Assembly (NCBI RefSeq): GCF_905475345.1
Contig: NC_066587.1
Location: forward strand, 5,560,070-5,624,069
Direction: 5' to 3'
Length of the DNA stretch: 64,000 nt
Source of the DNA: Vespula vulgaris
Lineage: Eukaryota; Arthropoda; Insecta; Hymenoptera; Vespidae
Shown: piece by piece, positions 36,491 through 48,346 of the stretch
Numbering within the stretch: the stretch's first letter is position 1
How the letters are laid out: every line of letters begins with the position of its first letter
The notes under the pieces: generated by a model
Database searches by the model: none
Told to the model about the DNA's origin: nothing
The model's input: only the letters and a program-made list of their open reading frames with translations
Program-made: the position numbers and the translations under genes

Positions 36491-37135
36491 AGAGGGGTCC
36501 TTTTCCTTGGCCAACGCGCTGTTTTTTTTTCTTTCTTCCTCCTTTTCTTTCTTTCTTTTTATTACGCACGGATTTCTTCCATTTCAAAAGCGACATTTGT
36601 TGGTACCTTTCTCGAAAAAATGATCCCTGTGATCCCCGACGACGATGATTTTTCTTATTGTTGCTGCGTTTTCTGTTCATTTCTTCTTCTCTTTTTTCTT
36701 TTTTTAATTAACGATTACCATCGCGAGATACATAATAAAATTCGAACGTTCCGTTAATCAAAACTTTCGGATGAAATGGTTGACACCAAAAAGAGGAAGT
36801 TTTATCGACGAGGATACAAGTACGACGACCTCCGTCGTTTCGATCGGCAAAGCTTGGCGAAGGAGGATGCGGAAGCACGGATTGCTGCTTGGTCGCTGCC
36901 TCTTACCCGACCGTTTCTGCGTGAGAGAAGAAACCGAATGGCATTGTTCTCCCTCTCGCGAGTGGACGGTGACGTACGTCCACCGAGCGCTCATTATGTT
37001 CCCGTTACCCCACCTACCTCTTCTCCACGTTGCATTATCCGAGAGACTCTCGCGAGTACTTCTTTGTGTCGTACTTTGTGTCGTTCTTTGCAGACTATTT
37101 TACTTTGCCCGATTTATCGATTTTTATCGAGTCAT

Positions 37136-37226
37136 TTCTATCCCTTTCATTTACTTCTTCTTCTTTCTTTTTTGTTCTTTCCTTTATTTCTTTTTTTTTC
37201 TCTCTTTTTTTTTTTTTTTTTTTTTG
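37136..37226 (+). repeat. T-rich pyrimidine tract
   Basis: TTC/TTTC-rich, ending in a run of about 18 T. Confidence 0.78.
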
Positions 37227-38162
37227 ATTAGACTTGACATGGGCTTTATCAGTAGCCTAAGTTCACGATAATTTCACAATATTCTTCGGAGATGTGTAAA
37301 TACATATATACATATAAATATTTTTGATGCTAGTTTTCCATAGAATATCAAAGAGAAAATAAATCTAACGTTACGATGTTCGAATAAAAAATAATAACTC
37401 GAACTATGAAAGACCTGGCGATCGTTGAAAAAGAGAAAAAAAAAGAGAGAGAGAAAGAAAAGAAAAGACATCGTTTAAGGAAGGTAAAAGAGGGAAAAAA
37501 AGAAAAAAAAGTAGAGGTAAAAGATCGGAGGGAAGTTGACTAGAGAGCGAGTTTAACGGCATGGCACGACGCAGCAGCGTTCCCGTTAAGTAGTTCGCTT
37601 TTCTGGCTTCCTCGATAGAGAGCAAACACTGGCCGAACGAGAAACTCCGCCGTTGGCTCCACCGACTTCCCACGGCTGTTGACATGTTTTGTGTTCATTA
37701 GTCGACTCTTGGAGCTGCAGAAGCAACGGCCGTTGCATAGCTTCGTGTTACGGAGACGCGCTCCCTCGCACGCTTGAACGAGAGCCCCACTGCCTTCGCA
37801 CGTATTACGCTTCTCCGACGAGTACTTTAAAGACCGAGTCAGAAAAGCTTTTAACCGCAGCGTGAGAAGAGTCCGAATTACGTTCTTTCACTCTCTCTCC
37901 TCTTGCTTAAAGAGTCTTCTTTGCATTTCGTTTCTCCTTGCCACCCATTGTCCGTTCTTTGCCTCGGTATGTAGCTACCAATGTATACCTCTACTTACAT
38001 GGACAGGTGGACAGGTAAAAGAAGACGAGCATGGAAAGAAGGAAAGTTGTAATTGATTTGAAATCAACGCGAGTTCAGTCAAGTGAAGATAAACGATTTG
38101 CCGACGATTCTGAGAATCGACCTTTTTACCTAACGTTTCGTCTCCAACGAAGGAGAACTACT

Positions 38163-38211
38163 TTCTCTCTCTCTCTCTCTTTCTTTCTTTCTATCTTTCT
38201 CTTTCACATCT
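38163..38211 (+). repeat. (CT)n/(CTTT)n array
   Basis: Ten CT units followed by CTTT. Confidence 0.78.
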
Positions 38212-39177
38212 CTAATCGTTTGATAAATAATCGATAATAGTATACTTCCCGTAGAAACGAAGAAGAGAATTACGATAATTCTACCGCAAATCTTTTACCA
38301 CTCATCGAATATAATATTCGCATTTGATAAAAGTCACGTGGAATGGTCCAAGCGTTAGAATAAGGTTCGATTCGTCGATAAATCAGTCGATTCGATCGAT
38401 TCGAGGCAGCCGCAGATTCCGCGTGATTTCTACGAATAGATAAATCCTCGCGGAGTACTCGTTAAAATACATAAAACGTTCATCGTCCTTTCCCCTCTCT
38501 GTTCTCCTTCCTCCCTCTGTCTCTCTCTCTCTCTCTCTTTCTTTCATCCTCGTCCTTCGTCTATTAAATTCTCATTTTAATATCCGAACATATTTTAGGA
38601 AAACGACGAGTCGACGAGAAAGCCATATTTTTTATTATTCTTTCAACAGCGTCCACCGTTTGTAATGAAAACATCGAAGCAATGAGCTGTGACTACGTCC
38701 ATTAATACTTACATCTTCCTTCTCCAGCGCAATTATTAATTTTTATACCTACCATATCCCCATAATAGTCGTATACGCGCTCACCTCGAGGTAACTATTG
38801 CCGCACGATGTAAAACCTTTCGATGTTTGTATTTCCTTGCCGGACAGTTACTGCCAGGCTCTCTGATCTCTTTTCTTTGACTTTTTCTTTTTTTTCTTCC
38901 CTTTTTTTTTTTTTTACTCTATTTCCTTCTTTTTTATTTCACTCCTTCCTCAAACCAATCGCCTCGCAGTACGTTATAAATTCCACGTCGCGGCATGGAA
39001 AAGTAAATCGGTTGAATTATTTATTACCTTATTAAGGCCGGTTAAATCAAACAAATAAGGCGCAATCAAATCGTGTTCTTTAAAGAGCACGTCGCGTTGC
39101 GATATATCGAATACGTGATGTGTACCATGAAGCAAACTGTCACGCATGAATATGCAGTACGCGTGCTCTGAAAATAA

Positions 39178-39212
39178 GAAGAAGAAGAAGAAGAACAAGA
39201 AGAAGAAGAAGA
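39178..39212 (+). repeat. (AAG)n array
   Basis: AAG units with one AAC interruption. Confidence 0.85.
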
Positions 39213-39491
39213 AAGGAAAGAATGAAATAGCGAGACGGATAATAGCCATATGCCGATAACTATAATAATATCTTAGCTATTCTCTCCTTCTCTTTTTCTT
39301 TCTTTCTTGAGTAAGCTTTAAGATTACCACGAAGTACTTTTCTACTTCTTTTACGATGTCTGTTGCTGATGCATCTATTCTGTAGAGATGGTATTTCGTA
39401 TAAATCACATAGAGAATGAAGGACACGTTACTCCGTTCGTCGCGAGGTGATGACAAAAAGTCGTTAAAGATGATATTAATGTGAGATCGAA

Positions 39492-39550
39492 TGACGACGA
39501 CAACAACAACAACGATGACGACGAGAATGACGACGACGACGAAGACGACT
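39492..39550 (+). repeat. GAC/ACA trinucleotide array
   Basis: GACGACGACAACAACAACAA followed by GATGAC and GACGAC units; Asp/Asn runs if translated. Confidence 0.82.
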
Positions 39551-39734
39551 CTTCGTTCATGCGAGGAGGAACGATCATCGGAATCAGCGAAGGATGGCTG
39601 CCAAGAGAACGACGTATATACAACACGGCCCACCGTGTCCTCATCTCCAACGTAACGTCGTGATTGCATTTGTATGGATCTGATCGGCCTAAGAACAGAA
39701 GGAAGAAAAGTTAAGAGGGATCAGGAGGACAGAG

Positions 39735-39772
39735 TGGTGGTGATGGTGGTGGTGGTGGTGGTGGTGGTGATG
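39735..39772 (+). repeat. (GGT)n array
   Basis: About eleven GGT units with GAT interruptions, abutting the G-quadruplex motif. Confidence 0.88.
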
Positions 39773-39781
39773 GCGATAGGT

Positions 39782-39800
39782 GGGGGCGGGGGAGGGAGGG
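39782..39800 (+). other. G-quadruplex motif, one-base loops
   Basis: Four G-runs (5, 5, 3 and 3 G) separated by single bases C, A and A within 19 nt. Short loops like these favour very stable parallel quadruplexes. It sits directly downstream of a (GGT)n array that itself can form two-tier quadruplexes. Confidence 0.75.
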
Positions 39801-39916
39801 ATCATCACGATACATCCGCGAAGAACCGCACCTACGCGTGCATCCAACAAGCCTTCTCTAGGAAGCTGCATCCTCCGTACATTAGAATCATTATAAATTC
39901 ATCCTTGATTCTCCTT

Positions 39917-39947
39917 CTTCTTGTTCTTTTTGTTCTTCTTCCTTTTC

Positions 39948-39978
<31 letters not shown>

Positions 39979-39979
39979 C
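39917..39979 (+). repeat. (CTT)n array
   Basis: CTT units with GTT variants; pure from about 39949. Confidence 0.8.
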
Positions 39980-41104
39980 TTTTTCCTTATCCCTATATTT
40001 CTTTTTCTTCCATAGTCGTGCTCAATCCAAGATCCTTTTTAAGAGCTGACTCACGAGGTCCTAAATTTTGGTTACGGTCCTAAACTTTGTCGATTGAATA
40101 TATAGAATCTCGACTAGTATTTAAATTTTCTTTCACCAGCTTCGTTCTTAATTAGATATGATTATATAACGTATGAGAGATGACGTTCGTTCGATCGTCA
40201 TTTTGAGTGATCCATCGGAAAGAAGATGTTCATAGGGAGATTAAAAAGAAAGAAAGAAAGGAAAAGGAAAACGAAAAAAAGTGAAAAAAGACTAATCTTG
40301 ATCGAGTTGATTTCGCAAAAACCACTCTTAAGAATTGATCGCGGTAGGGTGTACCATTAGGTTTCTTATTATTGGAAGGCGCTCGTCGGCTTATAAGTAG
40401 ACACATCGTACATAACTAATAATGGGTTATTACTCATTGGCAATGGATAGATTAATCTTTTCAGACAAGACTACTCGATAGACTTTCGATCTAGTAAATG
40501 TCGTAGAGACGTGGCAAATTCTCGTACACGGGCAACGACTTTTAATGGCGCAATATCGTGGAAATCGGTTGCGGTGCGATATACATTCCGAGTTTACCAT
40601 CGAATTAGCTGCTATCATGAACGACGATGTGAAACCACGGCAAATTTTTCTTTTTTTACTCTTTTTTATTTTTTATTTATTTATTTATTATTATTATTTT
40701 TTTTTTAATCTGTTTTTTAACAACGGACGTTACGTTACGCACAGATAACGGTACGATGGACGGCTTCGACGCGATCCTTCCTACGTCGATTCTTTGTTCG
40801 TCGATAAATCACTGTATTTTGCGACAACGCCGAGCGCGCATCCTGCGCGAGAGCAAGGAAATTATGGTACTTTTACCATTCTCACAACGTCCCGCGCCAT
40901 TCCCGCAATCATCGATCGACCATGACTAATTTAGTTCTATCGGCTCCATTAGATGGTAACGCTTCGAATCGACCAAGTTCTCTACAATAAATCTTCCGGT
41001 CTCTTTGGACGTCTCGCGAGATCCTTTCTCGTTCGAGACGGGAGAAATCGCATAGATGTAAGAAGCATCACCGAGCTTTCCTTATGTTTATATGTTGAAT
41101 AATT

Positions 41105-41107
<3 letters not shown>

Positions 41108-41148
<41 letters not shown>
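41108..41148 (+). repeat. (AG)n array
   Basis: About 19 AG units after AAAGA. Confidence 0.9.
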
Positions 41149-41151
<3 letters not shown>

Positions 41152-42674
41152 TACATCTTAAAACGAGCCCACCTATCTACAGGATCGAGCAAATCGTTGC
41201 TTCGTTAACACCATCGCAAGTCCTTTGTCTATAACGATCGTTTGCAAACTTACAATAGCTTCCACTTCCGGCTCGATCGGAGTCTCAATCTTGAATGTTG
41301 TTTATCGTTAGCGAGGAAAGCTACAGAGGCATACGTAGGCTGCTTAATGATGGATCGTACGTCGGCGTGGTTAACATTACGTGGGTACAAAGCGTTGGTA
41401 TCTTTCAACGGAGAATCTACATTCCTAGATTCTCGCGATGTCGCCATACCCGTTGCTGTGGAGTGACTCTTGGGAAACGTAATTCGCTAGCGGGTACAAA
41501 TGTCCCGTGATTCATGTGCCACGTGCACCGCTTGTAGCTCCATCGCGGAATCGCCGACTGTAAGAACATCTACGACTACGAAAGTGTATGTACCTGTGTA
41601 TATATGTATGTACATTGTACGTATATGCATGCATACGTTAATACCTATGAAAACGTAGTAGCTATGTTTCTTAGCACCGCGTCGCGTGCTTTGCTTTCCG
41701 CAGCTTACCAAGAATTCTTCCATTGTCGTACTTACGTTCCGCGATCCCGGAAACGACTTTACAATTTCTTTGCTGCTTGTCGTCTCGACGACAACGACTC
41801 GACGATGTAGAACGAAGAGGTAAAGTAAAAGACAGTCAACCAACCGATATTACCAAACGTATCCAAGATTCTTTAATCGGACACTCTTTGCAACGAAGGA
41901 CGGACGAATGAAAGTATTAGCGTCCGCGAAACTAGCGAGCAACGTCTTTCGAGAAGTAAAGGGTCATTAACGGCATTTAAATGCGCGGAACGTACTGTAC
42001 CACGACGCTGCCGTCGACTAACGAGCCGGCGGAAGAGTTACGAGTGGCTGCTGCTCTGTTTACGTTTACGATACCAACGACATCACTTACCAGCAGAGGA
42101 AATGTTCGCTATTAGCGCGGGATTACCCGTTCGTATGGCAGCGACACGCTAATCCCTGTGATTTCTCTCCCCTCGCCTCGTCTCGGTGTGTCTTCCATCT
42201 TCTTCCATCTTCTTTTCTTTCTGTCTCTCTCTCACACTCTCTCTCTCGTCCTCCTTCTTTCAAAGCTAAGGCACGCGTATGTTCAAGTCGATCCGTCCAC
42301 TTTCCTTCTTGTTCGCGTTTACCTACCTACGTGTACACGTTCTGGTGCTCAAGGCTAAAATTTTCTTTCTTTCGAACTACCTTCTGGACCTATCCCTCGG
42401 CGCATCGTAGAGTAGTATCGCGTGTCCCTTCGATTCCCCCTTTTAGTCGCGTCCCGATACCGCCAGAATATTTCCTCTTCTTACTTGCAGCCTCCCGCTG
42501 CCGTCTCTTTTTCTTCCAGGTATCCTCTCGCACATCCTCCGCTCGTGATTACCGTAATTTCCTCGGCGCTACGTCACGTTGCGCCTACTACTACTACCTT
42601 TTCTTCTCTCCTGCCCGGATCCGTTGGGAGAAATTAGTTCCACGTACGCTCCTCTTCTTTCCTCTCCCTTCTAA

Positions 42675-42752
42675 CCCTCACCACTACCACCACAAACGCC
42701 ACAAACACCACCACCAATACCACCACCATCAACATCACCACCACCGCTCGAT
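42675..42752 (+). repeat. (CAC/CCA)n array
   Basis: CAC, ACC, AAACGC and CAT-type units; reads as a His-rich run in one frame, but no splice sites or conserved context support coding. Confidence 0.8.
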
Positions 42753-43411
42753 GCTCTTCTCCTTTTCTATCTCCTACTCCTTTTCCCTGTGAAGATTCGT
42801 CGCGGACGGAGGCCGTGCTACGTCGATGCGGGCTGCGATTCACTGGAATCGAATCGTCCGAGGAATCCATCTTTCTCTCTTCGTTGCTCACTCGACTCAA
42901 GCTCAATTTCCTCTCTTATTACCGGTTTTACGAAACGCAACGAGCAATACGCGCCCGTCTCTGGGGTAAATGCCGCTGCTTAAGTCCTCCGGTCAAAGTC
43001 CTCCGAGTCTCCAGTGTGCAACGAGTTCCTCGAAGAGAGTCGATTAAGCGGAATCCGAATTGATGGATAACACCGAGCCGTACAAATGGAAGCCGTACCA
43101 AGAAGCATCTTTTTGTAATTACTACGGTGGAGTAAAGTAGTCACTAGTCACTTCGTTCTCCAGGCGATTCCCTATAAGAGAACCACGTTCGCCTGCGTTC
43201 TCTCTTTTACCTTTCGTAGATCCTTTTGTAAAATCTTTCGACATTTTTCCTATTTCTTCTCTTTCTTATTCCAAGTTATGCGAGGTCTCTGGGATCCGCT
43301 TTGTTTCTACCGCTGGAAAACGCTTTGTCCATTAGCCATGCAACTCGTGGAAGCCATAAATCCCTAGAGGCAAATTAAATGACAAGCCGTACGCGAGAAA
43401 AAGATAAAACC

Positions 43412-43435
43412 AGAGAGAGAGAGAGAGAGAGAGAG
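43412..43435 (+). repeat. (AG)n microsatellite
   Basis: About twelve AG units. Confidence 0.85.
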
Positions 43436-43824
43436 TCGTACAGTTCGAAAGGATTCTCGTTAAGACTCACATCTCGATCCCGTCCTTCTTTCGATTCTTC
43501 TTCTTCTTAAGCTCGCTACGCGCTAAGACGTTCACGGAGCATTTCCGTTAGTGCCGCGTCACGATTTCACTCCCTGCTTATAATTTTCAATTATCCTCTC
43601 GTCGAGTACGACGAAATCGTATTTCATCAGCAGCAACCTCGGCTACGCTGGAGGAGGTTCGTTCCTTGGTTCGTTCGTTCTATCCGAACGGGCGCTCGTG
43701 ACATCGCGATTGCATTCGCGATTTCTTGCGACTCGGCTACGATCGGTAAGGTAATGTAACGAGTGTCATTAAGCGACATTCACTTAATTCAATTATTATG
43801 GTAGCCGTAGTTCGCTCGAGACTT

Positions 43825-43825
43825 G

Positions 43826-43859
<34 letters not shown>

Positions 43860-43882
43860 TTCTGTCTCTCTTTCTCTCTCAC
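43825..43882 (+). repeat. (CT)n array
   Basis: CT with TTT and GTC interruptions; overlaps the end of the minus-strand hydrophobic frame. Confidence 0.82.
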
Positions 43883-44184
43883 TTCGCCCTTTTTCCTCCG
43901 CTCGCCCTCTCTCTGGCGTGCGGCATAAATTCTGCAATCGCGATTAGAGCCAAGACCTGACTAATGCGCCGAGGAATTATTCTATTAGAGCGAAGGTACA
44001 TTAGAGAGCCGTTCTTAGAAAAGTACCAGAGTACGGCGAGTTCAGCCGCGGCTAATAGGATGCCCATTAGGTACGTGGAGAAAGAGAGAAAGTAGAGGGA
44101 AGGCATTCGCGGCACACGGCGAGGGCCCATAAATAAGACTGCGAGGGCCAACAAGACGATAATGCTCGCGGGGGTGTTATGGGG
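43879..44184 (-). CDS. candidate hydrophobic open frame, possible exon
   Basis: A 101-codon minus-strand frame in a GC-richer tract that contains little repeat. It opens directly after a TTAG that could serve as a weak acceptor (stop codon at 44185-44187) and ends with a stop at 43879. The first ATG is at 44130. It encodes two hydrophobic stretches, IIVLLALAVLFMG and then LYFLSFSTYLMGILLAAAEL continuing into AVLWYF, separated by basic residues (GPRRVPRMPS). A third, weaker one (QVLALIAIAEFM) follows a basic linker, an arrangement like membrane segments with basic loops. The last part runs into the reverse complement of a (CT)n array, which argues against a full gene there. No family is recognised and no consensus donor is seen. 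The tract may instead be a conserved non-coding element. Confidence 0.18.
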   Translation of the reverse strand, partial: PHNTPASIIVLLALAVLFMGPRRVPRMPSLYFLSFSTYLMGILLAAAELAVLWYFSKNGSLMYLRSNRIIPRRISQVLALIAIAEFMPHARERASGGKRAK

Positions 44185-44305
44185 CTAACGCTAATTCGCT
44201 ACGGTGCATCTACCAAGAGCTGTCCTCGTTGCTTCGAGGGGGGTAACTTCGAGTCTCACTCTCTTTCCTCTCTTAGAGGAGATAGTCTATGAGGTATATC
44301 AATAA

Positions 44306-44341
44306 AAAAAAAAAAAAGAAAGAGAAAAAAAGAAAAAAAAA
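44306..44341 (+). repeat. A-rich tract
   Basis: A14 followed by G-interrupted A-runs. Confidence 0.78.
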
Positions 44342-45186
44342 TGTTCCCTTTAATAGAATCCTTATATACCGTGTAATTAATAATTTTAATTAACCTAACG
44401 GGACGAGAAATCTTTTTCGCAATTTCTTTTTGTTTTCTAATCTATGGCACGTTTCGGTCGTTCAACGTTAAGACTACAAATTTTTAATTCTCCGCGAGGA
44501 AAAATGGTCTATAAATTTTCTTTAGCTAAGAGGCAAAGGACGTTCGAGAAAGTGAGAGGAACAGAGGGGATAGGCAAATAACGGCAATTTGTGTCGACTC
44601 AAGTGTTAGGAGGTGGGTAAGGAGGAGGAGGAGGAGGAGACATCGGTCTATGGATGACTAGCTATCTCTCTTTGACGTTAACTCGGACCACGGTATTATC
44701 GTTTAGCAAATGCTCGAGGTAAACCACGACCTTTGAACTTTGCTTTTTACGAGATTTTTTTACGAAAAGTCGTCGTCACGCTGTCACGCTGAATATTTTA
44801 CGATTTTTAAAAAGACTTCCCTTTATAGAAATCTTTCAACTCTAAAATACCAATAGCTACGCCCCTGGATATAATAATATCAATTGCAGGTATTCTCTTA
44901 ACAAAGTCTCTCAGAGTGCCTTCGGGTTCTGGTTCTGCTCCTGGTTTCTATTTCTCTCTTTTTCTCACTTAGCCACCGATAATGGACATTAGGATTATCG
45001 AGTCGAGCGACAGTGATGTCGTTCATAGTTTAGCTAGACGACCACAAATAGATCCGATCGAGTTCACGCGTTAATAAGAGATCGATCGTTTTCTTTCGTA
45101 ATGGCAGGCAAGATAAGATCATGCAGATAAGTGGAATTGATTTATATGTACGTAGGTGGTAAAAGGAACGTACATGTATTCATGTG

Positions 45187-45272
45187 CGTGGGGTACAGTA
45201 CCGTTTAGTTTTCGACGGATACGCTTACAATTATTATTTCAACGATAATGATGGTTCAATTACAATTGGATC
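45187..45272 (+). pseudogene. decayed FLYWCH-type zinc-finger-like fragment
   Basis: The + frame reads RGVQYRLVFDGYAYNYY, then NDNDGSIT. This resembles the first half of FLYWCH zinc fingers in insect proteins and MULE-type transposons, which follow the general pattern RG-x-x-LV-[FY]-[DN]-GY-x-Y, then about ten residues, then DGS-x-x-W-x-C. The expected Trp codon (TGG at 45267-45269) is present but in another frame, so a one-base shift must be assumed, and the following Cys position reads Ser. No HNH/HxH end of the domain is visible in the next 120 bases, although the frame stays open to 45384. No ATG sits where a full gene would start. The likely origin is a broken transposon or a degraded domesticated copy. 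A chance resemblance is possible because the match is by eye over about 25 residues. Confidence 0.33.
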
Positions 45273-45882
45273 TCTCGTACGTTCGATCCTAAATAGTAAA
45301 CAAGAAGTTATATCGTTCGCACAGGTTCACGCTGTTCTAAAAACTAAATATAAAAATGAAACATCGTATATTATCGAGAGATAAAACTTTTAGAATTTTC
45401 AAAGTTGAAAACCATGTAACTTGGATAGGTCATCCATAGGTAAAGAATGGTTCACCTTTAAAATGTCGCTAATTAAAAAGACTATAGAACGATACGGTGA
45501 GTATGAATCAGACTCGAAGCACGCGACGTGGTCGCGTGTCGTACTGCGACTTTCCATCTACTACGCGACTCATCGCATGCGTGAAATCAAGGAGTGGCCA
45601 CGCGTTGTCTCTCCGCCCGTCCATCTGTTCTATTCCACCTCGTATCCTTCCTTTTCTGTCGTTTTCTCGCGTCACGACTTCTCACTCTTTCTCTTTCTCT
45701 CTCTTTCTCTCGTGCTCCTATCTTCTTTCCTATCCATTTAGCAAATTGATTCTATAACGCAACCTGAACGAATATACGAGCATGTTGCTAATGCTTTAAA
45801 CGTCGGGTTACCGGTGCACGCATGGCCTGTCCGGCTATCGGATAAATTTTGCGCGAGACCACCCTCGTCAAAATAAACGTAG

Positions 45883-45885
<3 letters not shown>

Positions 45886-45936
<51 letters not shown>
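45886..45936 (+). repeat. (AG)n array, about 25 units
   Basis: The longest pure AG run of the window. Confidence 0.92.
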
Positions 45937-45937
<1 letters not shown>

Positions 45938-46456
45938 AAAAGAAGAAAGAAGATAAACGAGAAATGGGCGAGAATCGTTCGCGTTAAAAGAAATATTTTG
46001 TTTGCGTGATCTTCGAAGCGACACGAAGACTCGTTCGGTGTGTCCATATATATACTATACTTGAAAGAGAAAGAAAAATTCTCGTGGGCGAACGATAAAG
46101 ATGTGTACGCGAAAGGATTTCATAATTAGCTGGGATGGAAGTGTATTTCGCTTGGCGACCGATTCGCAGCTGCCTCCGACGCTGGCAGCGTGTGCGAGCC
46201 GATTAAATCGATCGATGTGGTAATTAAGTGGCGATTAACGAAGTCTCTCCACGATCGTCCTACCTCCTCGCGATTCCATCGACTTCGAATACGCGCACCA
46301 TGTCCGTCTTCGTATTTGTTTGTACGTATATGTGAAAAAAAGTACGAGTCTTCCGTGAAAGAGCTTTTAATTAAAAATATCCTCTATACGTGCGCAGCCT
46401 TTAACTCACGCGAATTAATTCGATTTCTGAGAGCTGCTTTTTACGGAAACTCGACT

Positions 46457-46457
<1 letters not shown>

Positions 46458-46486
<29 letters not shown>
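46458..46486 (+). repeat. (CT)n microsatellite
   Basis: About eleven CT units and TTTCTCTC. Confidence 0.82.
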
Positions 46487-46487
<1 letters not shown>

Positions 46488-46825
46488 AATATGGAGTTAT
46501 CGTTATCGATTAGTTCATTTCGTAAGTTTTCGACGAAATTTGAAAATTCTCTCGCGAAAGGTTGACATTTCATTTCTCTCGTTCTAATTACTATTGTATT
46601 AAAGTAACAAAAAAAAAAAATTGCAGAAAGAACGATCTGTTCGACATGTAAAAAGAATTCTTATTCGTAATTATCAGTAAAATGCATGTAACGTCGATGC
46701 AAAAAGAAATAAGAACTTGTGATAATTATTGAAAGTGGAATTGATCGTTTACATCGACACGAGGCATCGATCATAGTACACAAAACGATCTTTTTTCCTT
46801 CTCCTTCTTCTTATTCTTCTTATCT

Positions 46826-46866
46826 TCTCTCTCTTTCCCTCTCTCTCTCTCTCTCTCTCTGTCTTT
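46826..46866 (+). repeat. (CT)n array
   Basis: Preceded by TTC-rich DNA; ends just before the small open frame at 46873. Confidence 0.82.
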
Positions 46867-46872
46867 TTCGCG

Positions 46873-47091
46873 ATGAACGTTGGTAAAAATGACGTTTCAT
46901 TCTTTATAAGAGATACCTATTTTCTTCGTAACATGTCTGCAGCTCGCGTGAAAAAGCGCAAGTTAGAGCCTTCGTTATTTTTATCGTCGAGACCAGACTG
47001 TATAATTATTGAACAAACGACGTCGTCAGACATCTCGAAAATACACTTAGCTACCGAGTTGCCAAAGATACTGCAAACATACATCGACTGA
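46873..47091 (+). CDS. candidate small ORF (72 aa)
   Basis: An ATG-initiated frame of 72 codons with a TGA stop, directly after a (CT)n array. The product begins MNVGKNDVSFF, contains a basic cluster RVKKRKLEP like a monopartite nuclear localisation signal, and ends LQTYID. It is not repeat-derived. Nothing else supports expression: no recognised family, no splice consensus and no clear core promoter. Opposite-strand frames are also open here, so chance is the leading explanation. Confidence 0.13.
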   Translation: MNVGKNDVSFFIRDTYFLRNMSAARVKKRKLEPSLFLSSRPDCIIIEQTTSSDISKIHLATELPKILQTYID

Positions 47092-48234
47092 CGAGTAAAA
47101 CTTCGTATTTTATCTCCAAAGAAATGATATTTTTCAATCTCGGTATGAAGAGAAGAAAAGAGAAAAAAAGAAATAAACAAGAAAGAAGGAAGAAGAAGAA
47201 GAGGAAGAAAAAGAAAAAGAAATACAAAGAAAAGGAAAAAGAAAAATTACTTGTAGAAATTATATTCGCCTCATAAAGTTTGATTAGTGATCGAAATGAT
47301 AATCGACGACGCGTATTTGTACTATGTATAAACGCGTTAGCACGCAAGGCGTCACGATTAGATTTTTAAGCCTTTCGCTTTTACGATCCGCCATTTGATC
47401 CATCCGGCGTTTTATTATCCGCCGGTGCGAAAGATTGCGTAATTCTTTTTCCATCGCGTTCCTCGACGTTACTTTCAAAATTCGCGAAGCGTAAAGGGGG
47501 CCGCGCAAAAGCGACTCAACTCGGATAAATCGTAGGCGTTGCACGATTTTTAGCTCTCTCTTCGATTCACTAAGCAGCTCGACGAAACGAGAGGAAGTTC
47601 TATGAAAGTGATTCATAGAAACTCGACGTAGTAATTAATGATCGTTTCACGGTGGAATCGTTTGTTACGTGGGCGGTCGAAGGTATGATCTTTTCTCGGA
47701 CGATATTGCTAGCACGCGCAAACACTACCGATTCAAAGCCGAAAGAAATCGATTCGATCTGCATCGCTAACCGATTTATTTACGCGGCTAATTGTAAGTC
47801 TTATAATGGGAAAGTAAAGGATAGAAACAAATCGACGAAATCGCGAATGAATAATTTTGTACGAATCATTGAAGCATCAAATTAATAGATAAGAGAAGAG
47901 AGAAAAGAAACTCTTTCGTAGTAGAATTTTATTCGCAGAATGGATCGTTAATTACTCGGAAACGTGATAATTGTATTCTACGTGATGGTAGCCAAGCTAT
48001 CGGAAACCTCAAACTTAATTACCTACGTCGAATGAGTTACAAGAAGTAAAGATGGTAGGTTACGAGCGAATTTTAATTTTCAAAAGGCCGCAATGCTCGA
48101 TCGCGAAGTTCGATAGCCGATATGAAAGCGCGAGGGGCGGAGATCTACCTCTCTTTTTATTTTTATCGTACTCATCGTCCCGATGATGTAGCTTTATTCA
48201 TTCACCCGATCGCTCGTCTGAGAGTTCTTTACTT

Positions 48235-48346
48235 ATGTTGCTCGAGGAACAATTTATTACATCGATAGCGGGGAATATCTTAACATCGTGTACATCTTTC
48301 CTCATTCAAGAGGCACGTAAGAGAGGCAGCTCTTTCAAACAGGAAG
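48235..48346 (+). CDS. candidate first-exon-like ORF with consensus donor
   Basis: An ATG frame starting MLLEEQFITSIAGN reaches the strong donor-like sequence AAG|GTAAGA at 48346/48347. If used, it gives a 112-nt exon ending with one base into a codon. Without splicing the frame continues to 48477. A CAG follows 20-odd bases later, far too close to be the partner acceptor. No compatible downstream exon was found, so this may be a cryptic donor in non-coding DNA. Confidence 0.12.

Larger units (their letters stand above)
34586..39177. other. non-coding
   Basis: 35340-36450 is AT-rich and unique, with a TATATAAG at 35796 lacking a well-placed initiator. 36771-37040 and 37560-37860 are GC-richer; the first is open in three frames at once, so no gene is called. 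Confidence 0.5.
39980..43824. other. non-coding
   Basis: Unique DNA plus the AG and ACC arrays. A minus-strand CTG|GTAAGTGATG donor-like word at about 42085-42093 is preceded by stops in all three frames, so no exon is called. Confidence 0.5.

Noticed and set aside
36771..37271. Two overlapping ATG frames of about 150-166 codons
   Set aside because: Three frames are open at once in a GC-richer patch and both end in a Phe/Leu run from a T-rich tract; composition explains the openness.
42085..42180. Strong minus-strand donor CTG|GTAAGTGATG
   Set aside because: All three frames upstream of the donor contain stops, so it cannot end a coding exon. A non-coding RNA exon cannot be excluded.
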